Of a stretch of DNA of 64,000 nucleotides, positions 25,969-36,604 are shown one piece after another. The translations under genes were made by a program, and so were the position numbers. Position 1 is the first letter of the stretch. Each line of letters starts with the position of its first letter. A model generated the notes under the pieces. The model saw only the letters and a list, made by a program, of their open reading frames with translations, made no database searches and had not been told where the DNA came from. This DNA is from Dyella_B sp035690825 (GTDB taxonomy: Bacteria > Pseudomonadota > Gammaproteobacteria > Xanthomonadales > Rhodanobacteraceae), in NCBI RefSeq assembly GCF_051954575.1, contig NZ_JBQCHP010000183.1, positions 1-64,000 of the forward strand, written 5' to 3'.

Positions 25969-26092
25969 CTCCCTCCCCTGCGTACAGGGGAGGGTCGGGG
26001 TGGGGTTGCACGAGCTTGCCGCGCTATTCAAATTCACGGCGAGACAGCTTCACCCCACCCTAACCCTCTCCTACTACACGTAAGGGAGGGGA
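25969..26092. repeat. CTCCCTCCCC repeat (family 3), copy b
   Basis: CTCCCTCCCCTGCGTACAGG opens the element and CCCCACCCTAACCCTC...GGGAGGGG closes it. A centre of about 40 bases resembles the one at 28581 (TTGC.CGC.ATTC or similar). Confidence 0.8.
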
Positions 26093-26138
26093 CGGTATGT
26101 GGCGAGTTGAAGTTCGATGTTGATCAAGAGGACACTCG

Positions 26139-28541
<2,403 letters not shown>

Positions 28542-28903
28542 AACGAGCTGTTTGACGTCGAGCCTTGGTGTGCCGCATCTGTCCCCTCTCCTGCGCAAGT
28601 AGGGGAGGGCTAAGGTGGGGTTATGCAACCTCGCGACAGATATCAACAATGCGGCAAGCCCAAACAACCCCACCCCAACCCTCCCCTACTTGCGCAGGGG
28701 AGGGAGCAATCATCGCGTAGCTGGGGTTCAACGGAGATGATGCGGACGCACGCACCCCAATGCTTCCTTACCGCATCGTCAATCGACAGCAACACAACCG
28801 TCATACGCGACGCCTAGTTTGAAACGGCTATCCCTGCACCACCCGCCGACGCATGTCCGCATGCGCCGCCAGGGAGCTTTTTCACAAATTTGAGGCTCGC
28901 TCC
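28542..28903. other. 362-base gap: family 3 repeat (28581-28709) then receptor leader
   Basis: The first part is a family 3 repeat copy, opening GTCCCCTCTCCTGCGCAAG and closing ACTTGCGCAGGGGAGGGAG, which are exact reversals of each other. The last about 190 bases before the TonB receptor hold no gene. I see only an unproven promoter region. Confidence 0.7.
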
Positions 28904-31561
28904 ATGCAATCTTCAGCTTTACGCAAGGCTTTGCTCAGTTACGCCGTTTCCATGAGCCTGGCTGCGCTCTGCGCGCCAGCCAGCGTATGGGCCCAAAGCG
29001 CGCCCGCAAGCGGCGACCACGGCCCGGCCGCAAACACCTCCACGACGGCGACGGATGCGGACAGCGACGATGCCGGCAAGAGCGACAAGAAAAAAGTGAA
29101 GGATCTGCAGGGCGTGCACGTGGTGGCGCCGCGCACCACCGAGGAAATGGCGCGCGCGACCCAGCAGAACGCGCCGAACCTGATCAACATCCGTACCGGC
29201 GACGAAATCCGCGCGCTACCGGACGTCAACACCGCCGAAGCGGTGCGGCGCATTCCAGGCATCTCGATGGAAACCGACGAAGGCGAAGGCCGCTACGTCA
29301 ACATTCGCGGCTTCGACGCCGACTTGAACAGCACCACCTACGCCGGCGTGCGCCTGCTGCCCACCAACAACGCATCGCCATTCGGCGGCTATCGCGGCAT
29401 GGCGCTCGATTCCATTCCCACCGGCTTCATCGGCGCGATCAAGGTCACCAAGTCCAACCTGCCCAGCCAGGATGCCGAAGCGCTGGGCGGTACCATCGAA
29501 GTGCTGCCCAAGACGGCGCCGGAAGAACAGGGCGGCTTTTTCGAGGGCGACGTGGGCGGCGGTTACGAGCCCCTGCGGAGCACCGGCGTGACCAATTTCT
29601 CGCTCACCGGCGGCGGCCGCTTCAACAATTTCTGGATCACCGTGACCGCGTCCAAGCACAACGACGGGCGCGGCATCGACGACGTGGAACCGGCCTATTT
29701 CAACGACAGCGCCCACCCGTATCAGGCGGTGAACGACATCGAGCAGCGCGACTACGAACTGCATCGTCGCCGCCATGGTTACGCGCTGGACATGGGCTAC
29801 CAGATCGACGATGAAAACCAGTGGTACTTCCGCGCATTCGAGGCGGGCTACACGGAAGTCTACGAGCGCCAGTACTTCGACGTGATCCCGGACGGCAACA
29901 CCACGGTGCTGCCGAATGGCCAGCTGCAGGATACCTTGACCTTTCCCGGCGCGATCACTAAAGCGCTGCGCGATGAGCGGGAAACCTCCACCGAGCGCTT
30001 CTACATGCTTGGCGGCCAGAACGAGCTGGGCGGTACCAACATCGACTATCACGTGGCCTATGTGGAAGGCACGTACAAGAAGCCGTACGACTACAACTCC
30101 ACCTTTACCTACAATGCGCCCGATGGTGCGCAAGGCCTGGTCACCTATAACAACTCAGGCCCGGGGCACGTCCCGGTGTACACCATCAGCGGCGCGCCCG
30201 GTTACCTGGATCCGGCCAATTACACGCTGACGGGCATCAACAACGACACGGCGTACAACTTCGACCGTGAAATGACCTATGCCATCAATTCCAAGACGCC
30301 GGTGAATTGGGGCAGCCTGACCGACCAGTCGCTCAACTTTGGCGTGAGCGTGCGCCAGCGTCACAAGCAGACCAATTCGCAGCCGTATAACGTGGCCTTC
30401 AACCCGATCTCGATGTCGCAAGTGGCCAGCGGCAGCAACGAAACCTATTACGACGGCATCTACCAGAACGGCGTGGACATCGCGCCGGGCGCACTGCAGC
30501 GCATCTTCGGCTACGGCACGATCGGCGCAAACGAAATACTGGCCGCGCAGCAGCAGTTCCTGGACGAGCACGAAGACATCTACGCCGGCTACGGCGAATA
30601 CCTGGGCACCTACGGCAACCTCGGCATCCTCGGCGGCGTGCGTTACGAAGAGACGCGCGACCGCAGCCATGCCTACTCGGCCGGCGTGGATGCCTCGGGC
30701 AACCCGTTCGCCAACCCGGTCAACAGCCGGCACAACTACCACAACGTTTTCCCCAGCCTGCAGTTCCGCTATGACCTGGGCGAAAACATGCTGGTGCGCG
30801 TGGCCTATTCATCGACCATCGCACGCCCCGGCTTCAACCAGTCCAATCCGTCCTTGTCGGTCGATCTGGGCTCGGGCACCGTGCAGACCGGCAACCCCAA
30901 CCTCAAGCCGGCCACCGCCAACAGTGTCGATGCGAGTTTCGAGAAATACCTGCCGAACGCCGGCATCGTCTCGGTGGGCGTGTTCGACAAGGAAATCTCC
31001 AACTACATCGTTCCCGTGCAGACCACGCAGGCATTCGATAGCAGCCTGTTTCCGGGCAGCTCCCAACCGCTGCGTGTATACACGTACAAGAATGCCGGCT
31101 CGTCCTACGCACGCGGCCTGGAACTGAACTGGAACCAGCAGTTCCAGAATCTTCCCGACTGGCTGATGGGCCTGGGCGCCGGCGCCAACTACACCTGGGT
31201 CGATTCGCGTTTTGAAATCCGTCCGGGCGAGTACTCGCTGCTGCCGTCCACCTCGAAGAACACCTGGAACGCGTCGATCTTCTACAAGCGCGCGGGGCTG
31301 TCGTTGAATCTTGCGGCTTATTCGGTCTCGGCCGACCTGTTCGCCATCGGCACCGATCGCAGCAGCGACGTGTTCAATGCTTCGCGCACCTCGATGGATT
31401 TCAGCGCCAGCTACGATTTTCCGGAAAACTGGAGCATCTACTTCGCCGTCAAGAATCTGCTCAATACGCCGCACGCGTTCTACCAGGGCACGCCCGATCG
31501 CCCGATTCAGCGCGAGTTCTATGACGTGACGTACCTGGCAGGTGTGCGCTTTCACTTTTGA
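28904..31561 (+). CDS. TonB-dependent receptor of the Xanthomonas/Caulobacter type
   Basis: ATG 28904 is preferred over 28853 because it places a signal peptide (to SVWAQ) at the N-terminus, with GAGG upstream. The 885-residue protein has a plug domain with IRTGDEIRALPDVNTAEAVR and IPGISMETDEGEGRYVNIRG. This is the conserved start of the TonB-Xanth-Caul family, whose members often import plant or microbial oligosaccharides. A large barrel follows and ends VRFHF. There is no STN domain, so it is not sigma-coupled. A two-component system starts 51 bases downstream and probably responds to the same nutrient or regulates the receptor. Confidence 0.9.
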   Translation: MQSSALRKALLSYAVSMSLAALCAPASVWAQSAPASGDHGPAANTSTTATDADSDDAGKSDKKKVKDLQGVHVVAPRTTEEMARATQQNAPNLINIRTGDEIRALPDVNTAEAVRRIPGISMETDEGEGRYVNIRGFDADLNSTTYAGVRLLPTNNASPFGGYRGMALDSIPTGFIGAIKVTKSNLPSQDAEALGGTIEVLPKTAPEEQGGFFEGDVGGGYEPLRSTGVTNFSLTGGGRFNNFWITVTASKHNDGRGIDDVEPAYFNDSAHPYQAVNDIEQRDYELHRRRHGYALDMGYQIDDENQWYFRAFEAGYTEVYERQYFDVIPDGNTTVLPNGQLQDTLTFPGAITKALRDERETSTERFYMLGGQNELGGTNIDYHVAYVEGTYKKPYDYNSTFTYNAPDGAQGLVTYNNSGPGHVPVYTISGAPGYLDPANYTLTGINNDTAYNFDREMTYAINSKTPVNWGSLTDQSLNFGVSVRQRHKQTNSQPYNVAFNPISMSQVASGSNETYYDGIYQNGVDIAPGALQRIFGYGTIGANEILAAQQQFLDEHEDIYAGYGEYLGTYGNLGILGGVRYEETRDRSHAYSAGVDASGNPFANPVNSRHNYHNVFPSLQFRYDLGENMLVRVAYSSTIARPGFNQSNPSLSVDLGSGTVQTGNPNLKPATANSVDASFEKYLPNAGIVSVGVFDKEISNYIVPVQTTQAFDSSLFPGSSQPLRVYTYKNAGSSYARGLELNWNQQFQNLPDWLMGLGAGANYTWVDSRFEIRPGEYSLLPSTSKNTWNASIFYKRAGLSLNLAAYSVSADLFAIGTDRSSDVFNASRTSMDFSASYDFPENWSIYFAVKNLLNTPHAFYQGTPDRPIQREFYDVTYLAGVRFHF

Positions 31562-31612
31562 CCGCGCGGGGCGAGTGCTCTAGCCTCGCCCCAATCCGGA
31601 TCGCATGACGCC

Positions 31613-32296
31613 ATGAAAATTCTGCTGGTCGAAGACGATATCGACACGAGGACCTATGTGTCCTCGGGTTTGCGCGCGAAGGGACACGCCGTGGACGAGA
31701 GCGGCGACGGCAACGAAGGCCTGCTGCGTGCCTGCGCGCACGACTACGACGTGATCGTGCTCGACCGCATGCTGCCCGCGCTCGACGGCATGAGCATCTT
31801 GAAGAAGCTCCGCGGCTGCGGCACGCAGGCGCGCGTGCTCATGCTCACCGCGCTCGGCGATGTGGACGCGCGCATCGACGGCATGGAAGCCGGCGCCGAC
31901 GACTATCTCGGCAAGCCGTTCGCCTTGAACGAATTGATCGCCAGGCTCAACGCGATTTCCCGCCGCAGCGCCCATGCGAACAGCATGACGCTGCTGCGCG
32001 TGGGCGAGCTGGAACTGGACCTGGCCATGCAGCGCGTGCATCGTGCCGGAAAGCAAATCCACCTGCAGCCGCGTGAGTGGGATCTGCTGAAATATTTCGC
32101 GCTGCACGCCGATGAAGTGGTCACGCGTAGCATGCTGCTCGAACATGTATGGGGCTTTCAATCCTCGCCGCATACCAACCTGGTCGATACGCACGTCTGC
32201 CGCCTGCGCAGCAAGATCGAGCGCGAGGTCGGCCCGCGCATCCTGCGCACGGTGCGCGGCGAAGGCTACATGCTGTCCGTCAAGCAGGGGCATTGA
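31613..32296 (+). CDS. OmpR-family response regulator
   Basis: The 227-residue protein has a receiver domain (MKILLVEDDIDTRTYVSSGL, phospho-acceptor D51 in VIVLDRMLP, switch Lys in YLGKPF). The winged helix follows (LQPREWDLLKYFALH, LVDTHVCRLRSKIERE, RTVRGEGYML). The stop is immediately followed by the kinase ATG (TGAATG), so the pair is translationally linked. It lies downstream of a TonB receptor. Confidence 0.92.
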   Translation: MKILLVEDDIDTRTYVSSGLRAKGHAVDESGDGNEGLLRACAHDYDVIVLDRMLPALDGMSILKKLRGCGTQARVLMLTALGDVDARIDGMEAGADDYLGKPFALNELIARLNAISRRSAHANSMTLLRVGELELDLAMQRVHRAGKQIHLQPREWDLLKYFALHADEVVTRSMLLEHVWGFQSSPHTNLVDTHVCRLRSKIEREVGPRILRTVRGEGYMLSVKQGH

Positions 32297-33661
32297 ATGC
32301 CCCTGAAAGTGAACGTGCATGTGGGCGCACGGCTGCGCAGCGCAGCGTTCCGCCTGGCGGTGCTGCAGGCACTGCTGTTCGCATTGATCGCCTTGACGCT
32401 GTTCCTCGTCTCCTGGTTCGCCGCGCGCCACTACATCGAAAACCAGTTGCGGCAAACCATCGCCGACGAATTCGCGGAAGTGATCGCGCATCCGGCCGCC
32501 CAGCGTGCAGGCTCGATACGGCGTTCTCTCGCCCAGGTGCCCAGAGGCGCCTACGACTACAGTTTGTTCGACGCACACCACAAGCTGATCGTCGGCGATA
32601 TCCTGAAAGAACCGACGCCAGGCTGGAGCACGATCGAGCAGGACGAAGGACCGCGGGACGGCAAAGATCTAGTGCGTCGGATACTGGTCTTCGGCGCCGT
32701 GCAGGACGACGGCAACACGGTGGTGGTCGGGCGCGACCTGGCCAGCGTCGACCAGTTGGACGCACTGCTGAAAAGCGTCTTTACCTGGGCGGGACTGGCC
32801 GCCGTGGTGCTCGCGCTAGTGGGCGGCATGGTGACTGCGGGCAGCTACCTGCGCCGCGTGGAAGCGATCGCCGATGCAGCCTCGCGCATCGCGGCAGGCG
32901 ACCTCGCCGCGCGTGTCGCGGTGACCGGCCGCGGCGATGAATTTGATCGGCTGGCGTTCTCCTTGAACAGCATGCTCGAGCGCATTCAGAGCCTGGTGGA
33001 AGGCCTGCGCCAGGTGTCGAACGACATCGCGCACGACTTGCGTACGCCGCTCACGCATATGCGCCAGCGCCTGGAAGCGGCGATGGAAGAAGCCACGAGT
33101 GTGGAGGCCTACGGTAAGGCCTGCGAGCGCGCCGTGGCCGACGTCGACAGTGTGCTGGATACGTTTGCCGCCTTGTTGCGCATCGCCAAGGTCGAAAGCC
33201 GGCAGCGGCGCGAAGGTTTTGCGGACGTGGCCTTGTCTGCATTGCTCGAGCGGTTGGTCGATGATTATCGTCCAGTGATGGAAGACGAGGAGCGTCCGTT
33301 CACGGCCGCGATTGCCACCGGCGTGCACGTTCATGGCGATGCCTTGCTGCTTACACAAATGCTGGTGAACCTGCTTGAGAATGGGTTGCACCATACGCCG
33401 TTGGGAACACCCGTCAGCGTCAAACTCGACACCACCGAGCACGGCTGCCGGCTGGTTATCGAAGACGCGGGCGCCGGCATCCCGTCGGAGGAACGAAGCC
33501 GGGTACTGAAGCGATTCGTGCGCCTCGATGCCGCGCGCAGTTCGCCCGGCAGCGGCCTGGGCCTGTCGCTGGTAGCCGCCGTGGCCGACCTGCATGGCAT
33601 TGCGCTCGCGCTCGGCGACGCCAACCCGGGCTTGCGCGTGCAACTGGACTTTCCCTCATAG
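32297..33661 (+). CDS. Sensor histidine kinase with HAMP domain
   Basis: A 454-residue kinase with a TM helix at about 20-40, a small periplasmic part of about 100 residues, and a second TM near 165-185. A HAMP domain follows (RRVEAIADAASRIAAGDL). The phosphoacceptor box VSNDIAHDLRTPLTHMRQ has His at about 246. The ATPase domain shows LVNLLENGLHHTP, EDAGAGIP and GSGLGLSLVAAV. The SNDIAHDLRTPL form is that of the CusS/QseC-like group. Partner of the regulator at 31613; the signal is unknown. Confidence 0.92.
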   Translation: MPLKVNVHVGARLRSAAFRLAVLQALLFALIALTLFLVSWFAARHYIENQLRQTIADEFAEVIAHPAAQRAGSIRRSLAQVPRGAYDYSLFDAHHKLIVGDILKEPTPGWSTIEQDEGPRDGKDLVRRILVFGAVQDDGNTVVVGRDLASVDQLDALLKSVFTWAGLAAVVLALVGGMVTAGSYLRRVEAIADAASRIAAGDLAARVAVTGRGDEFDRLAFSLNSMLERIQSLVEGLRQVSNDIAHDLRTPLTHMRQRLEAAMEEATSVEAYGKACERAVADVDSVLDTFAALLRIAKVESRQRREGFADVALSALLERLVDDYRPVMEDEERPFTAAIATGVHVHGDALLLTQMLVNLLENGLHHTPLGTPVSVKLDTTEHGCRLVIEDAGAGIPSEERSRVLKRFVRLDAARSSPGSGLGLSLVAAVADLHGIALALGDANPGLRVQLDFPS

Positions 33662-33731
33662 CAAAAGCGCGTAGCCCACACCATGCTGCGCCGAATTTAC
33701 CCATTCGCAAAAACCGTCAAGGGGCAACACT

Positions 33732-34730
33732 ATGAAAAAAATCGCATGGACTTTGATCGTGGCCGGCCTGCTCAGTGCTTCGGCCTGGAGTGCCGAGCCG
33801 GGCGCGAGCGCCTATAAGCTGGCGCAGCAACATGTGCTTGGCGGCGCCGGCAGCTGGGATTACGTGACGCTGGATGCTCCCACGCACCGTCTTTTCATCG
33901 CGCGCGATGATCGCGTCATGGTCGTCGATGCGAACAGCGGCAGGTTGGTGCAGGAAATTCCCGGCATGAAACACGTGCACGGCGTGGCACTGGTGTCGGA
34001 GCTGCATCGCGCCTACGCGAGCAATGGTCACGGCAACGACATCAGCGTGATCGACCTGGATACGCTCAAGGTGCTCAGCCATATCCCCGTAAGCGGCAAG
34101 GATCCGGACGCCATCATCTATGAACCGGCCACTCGGTACGTGCTGGCGATGAACGGCGACAGCAACAACGTCAGCACCATCGACCCGGTAAAGAACAGGG
34201 AGCTGGCCACCATCGCGCTCGACGGCAATCCGGAATTTGCGACCAGCGATGGCCAGGGCAACGTCTACGTCAATATCGAAGACAAGGGCGAGCTCGCGCA
34301 TATCGACATCAAGGCCGGCAAAGTCCTGCACACCTGGCCGCTCGCGCCGTGCGAAGGTCCGACCGGCCTGGCGCTGGATAGTGCGAACAAACGGTTGTTT
34401 TCCGTGTGCGCCAACGGCTGGATGATCGTCACCGATGCCACCGACGGCCATCAGGTGGCCAAGATCGCCGTCGGTAAGGAACCCGATGCAGCCACTTACG
34501 ACTCACAAACGCACACCGTGTTCAGCTCCAGCCGCGAAGGCGTGTTGAACGTCATCCACCAGGATTCGGCCGATAAGTACACCAAGCTTGCCGACGTGCC
34601 CACCATGAAGAGCGCGCGCACCATGGCGCTCGATACAGCAGCCGATAAGATTTATCTCGTCGGCGCCAAAGTGGCTCAGAAGGGCAAGCCGGTAAGAGGC
34701 TTCACATTGCTGGTGGTCGCCGGCCATTAA
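33732..34730 (+). CDS. YncE-family exported beta-propeller protein
   Basis: This 332-residue protein has a signal peptide (MKKIAWTLIVAGLLSASAWS) and seven or so propeller blades of the YncE/YVTN type, such as ISVIDLDTLKVLSHIPVSGK and VSTIDPVKNRELATIAL. Such proteins reside in the periplasm, and YncE of E. coli binds single-stranded DNA in vitro. Their role is mostly unknown, and many accompany TonB receptors, as here. It starts 70 bases after the kinase and may belong to the same transcript. Confidence 0.85.
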   Translation: MKKIAWTLIVAGLLSASAWSAEPGASAYKLAQQHVLGGAGSWDYVTLDAPTHRLFIARDDRVMVVDANSGRLVQEIPGMKHVHGVALVSELHRAYASNGHGNDISVIDLDTLKVLSHIPVSGKDPDAIIYEPATRYVLAMNGDSNNVSTIDPVKNRELATIALDGNPEFATSDGQGNVYVNIEDKGELAHIDIKAGKVLHTWPLAPCEGPTGLALDSANKRLFSVCANGWMIVTDATDGHQVAKIAVGKEPDAATYDSQTHTVFSSSREGVLNVIHQDSADKYTKLADVPTMKSARTMALDTAADKIYLVGAKVAQKGKPVRGFTLLVVAGH

Positions 34731-34747
34731 AATCGGAGTGCGACCTG

Positions 34748-34785
34748 CTCCCTCCCCTACGTGTAGTAGGGGAGGGTTGGGGGGT
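34748..34785. repeat. CTCCCTCCCC repeat (family 3), half copy
   Basis: CTCCCTCCCCTACGTGTAGT followed by AGGGGAGGGTTGGGGGG. The right-hand inverted half seen in other copies is missing. Confidence 0.75.
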
Positions 34786-34882
34786 GAAGCAATCTTGCGA
34801 TGAATTCAAACCATGCGGCCAACCCACCCACGCGCGTCCGCCTTTGTGCTATCAAACGGGGAGCTTCATTCCAGGGGGCAGC

Positions 34883-35668
34883 ATGAAAAACAAAAACCAC
34901 TTCGCTGCGCCCCTCATTGCGCTCTACTGCGTATCGACCTTTGCAGCTCCCGCTACCGACGATACGAAGCGCGAACCGCGACGCCCGCAAGATATCGTCG
35001 ACCTCAGCCGCGTCATCCCGACCATGCAGTTCGACATACGCTACTTCTCCAACCACAACTTCGTCGGCCGCCGTATCCACGGCTACGACGAACCCGCATG
35101 CCTGCTCACTGAAGGCGCCGCTTCCGCGCTGAAGAACGTCGAAGCCAAGCTGCTGCCGCTGGGCCTCACCTTGAAAGCCTACGACTGCTACCGCCCGCAA
35201 AGCGCCGTCGACGATTTCGTGCACTGGGCCGCCGATCCGCATGCCACGAAGATGAAAGCCGAGTTCTACGTATCGGTACCTAAGGATCGCCTGTTCGACG
35301 AAGGCTATATCGCCGCCCATTCCGGCCACAGCCGCGGCAGCACGATCGACCTGACCATCGTGCCGCTAGGCAGCAGCATTTCGCACGTAGACGACCAGAC
35401 AAAGCTGGCCGATTGCACCGCGCCCGCTGCAGCGCGCGTTCCCGACAACAGCCTGGATTTCGGCACCGGCTACGACTGTTTCAACGAAGCATCGCATCCA
35501 TCGTTCCAAAACATCACCGCGCAAGCGAAGGCCAATCGGCTTCTGCTTCAATCGCTGATGGTCGATGCGGGCTTTGTACCGCTCGATACAGAATGGTGGC
35601 ACTTTACGCTGAAGAACGAACCGTATCCCAGCACGTACTTCAATTTCCCGGTCCGGCATATCCCGTAG
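34883..35668 (+). CDS. M15 (VanX/DdpX-like) D-alanyl-D-alanine dipeptidase, exported
   Basis: From ATG 34883 (AGGGGGC upstream) the 261-residue protein has a signal peptide and the core FDIRYFSNHNFVGRRI. Zinc-binding motifs are SGHSRGSTID (S-x-H-x2-G-x3-D) and EWWHF near the C-terminus, with the catalytic Glu in the latter. DdpX/VanX enzymes hydrolyse D-Ala-D-Ala. In Gram-negative bacteria they recycle cell-wall D-Ala in the periplasm. No van or ddp transport genes are adjacent, so glycopeptide resistance is not implied. Its TAG stop is the head of a GTAGG palindrome. Confidence 0.9.
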   Translation: MKNKNHFAAPLIALYCVSTFAAPATDDTKREPRRPQDIVDLSRVIPTMQFDIRYFSNHNFVGRRIHGYDEPACLLTEGAASALKNVEAKLLPLGLTLKAYDCYRPQSAVDDFVHWAADPHATKMKAEFYVSVPKDRLFDEGYIAAHSGHSRGSTIDLTIVPLGSSISHVDDQTKLADCTAPAAARVPDNSLDFGTGYDCFNEASHPSFQNITAQAKANRLLLQSLMVDAGFVPLDTEWWHFTLKNEPYPSTYFNFPVRHIP

Positions 35669-35732
35669 GTTGGAGTGCAAACTCCAACATCGCCGTGCCT
35701 ATAAAAACGTTGGAGTCTGTACCCCGGCCTAC
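35665..35732. repeat. GTAGG palindrome (family 1), copy g; supplies a stop codon
   Basis: GTAGGTTGGAGTGCAAACTCC and, inverted, GTTGGAGTC...CCGGCCTAC. The variant base G-A in the stem is matched in the opposite arm. The TAG at 35666-35668 ends the dipeptidase gene. Confidence 0.85.
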
Positions 35733-35762
35733 GTGCTGATTGCACTTTTTTGGTGATGTCGA

Positions 35763-36062
35763 ATGAAATCGATCGTCGTTATCGCAGCCATCTTGATTAA
35801 CGGATCTTGTTTTGCGCAGACAAATAACTGCCACGACATGAGTCGACGTTTCTTTTCCGATAGGCTTCCGGAAGTGCGCGAGTTTTTCCGGAAGTCCGGA
35901 AGATTCCGTCTGGACAGGGTGAACGTTTCGCCTGGATTCGACTGCGGCGATACGGCGGATTTCTTATTTGAAGCAAAGCCGGAATTCAACAATCCGGGAT
36001 TTCACTGGATCGTCGAGTTGACGAAGTCGACCGGAAAGATGGTGATCATCGACGGCATTTGA
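35763..36062 (+). CDS. Small exported protein of unknown function
   Basis: A 99-residue protein with a short signal peptide (MKSIVVIAAILINGSCFAQ). The mature domain of about 80 residues has two cysteines that could pair (NNCHDMSRRFF and GFDCGDTADFLF). It ends GFHWIVELTKSTGKMVIIDGI. I recognise no family. Base composition is lower in GC than its neighbours, which suggests recent arrival. It is flanked on both sides by GTAGG palindromes, so it looks like an isolated cargo between repeats. Confidence 0.6.
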   Translation: MKSIVVIAAILINGSCFAQTNNCHDMSRRFFSDRLPEVREFFRKSGRFRLDRVNVSPGFDCGDTADFLFEAKPEFNNPGFHWIVELTKSTGKMVIIDGI

Positions 36063-36065
36063 TCC

Positions 36066-36140
36066 GTAGGTTGGGTTAGCGAAGCGTAACCCAACGTGTC
36101 TATGCGGCATTGTTGGGTTACGCTGCGCTAACCCAACCGA
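36066..36140. repeat. GTAGG palindrome (family 1), copy h (double)
   Basis: GTAGGTTGGGTTAGCGAAGC is followed by GTAACCCAACG. A second palindrome TTGGGTTACGCTGCGCTAAC with CCAACC then follows. This is the TTGGGTTA core variant also seen at 11932. Confidence 0.85.
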
Positions 36141-36604
36141 CAGATGTTTTGTGGTGCACGTTATAACGTCACACCACCCTCAAAAAATCAGGCGTAGAAT
36201 GCGCGCATCCAAGGTCAACCGACCGGCCAACATGATCCGCATCTTTCAGTGTCCTGCTCGTTTCGGTGCGCCAAGAAAGACAGCCGCAGCTTAGCCTCTC
36301 TCCAGCGAGCGCACCTTTCCCCAAACCTCATTCGAACCATGAACGACTCCGAGCGCATGTTCGCTCCTGGTCATCGCCATGCGCCGACTATCCATTGCGT
36401 TTTCCACGTCTTACCGATTCGGCTCGCTTGATGGAGCCATCGACCGACGACGTCGATAGCGCGTAACCACTCAACCGTTTTTTCAACCTTCAGCCCGAGC
36501 GCAAGCACGGGTTGCGGCCAGGCTCGGCCCAAATCCGGCCTGGCGTCTTTTGCATAACGGCCCTGACTGCGCGTCAGGCACATTTCTCACAGGGACTTAC
36601 AACC
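36141..36604 (+). other. Long 5' region before the SPFH gene, with a terminator-like hairpin
   Basis: There is no credible protein in these 464 bases. GCCAGGC (36517-36523) pairs with GCCTGGC (36538-36544) over a 14-base loop and is followed by GTCTTTT, about 55 bases before the SPFH start. It could end a small RNA or act as an attenuator. An AT-richer stretch with CCGTTTTTTCAACC lies just upstream. Confidence 0.4.

Noticed and set aside
34883..35668. VanX-like gene as a vancomycin-resistance determinant
   Set aside because: No vanH/vanA or regulators nearby; Gram-negative DdpX-type dipeptidases serve cell-wall recycling.
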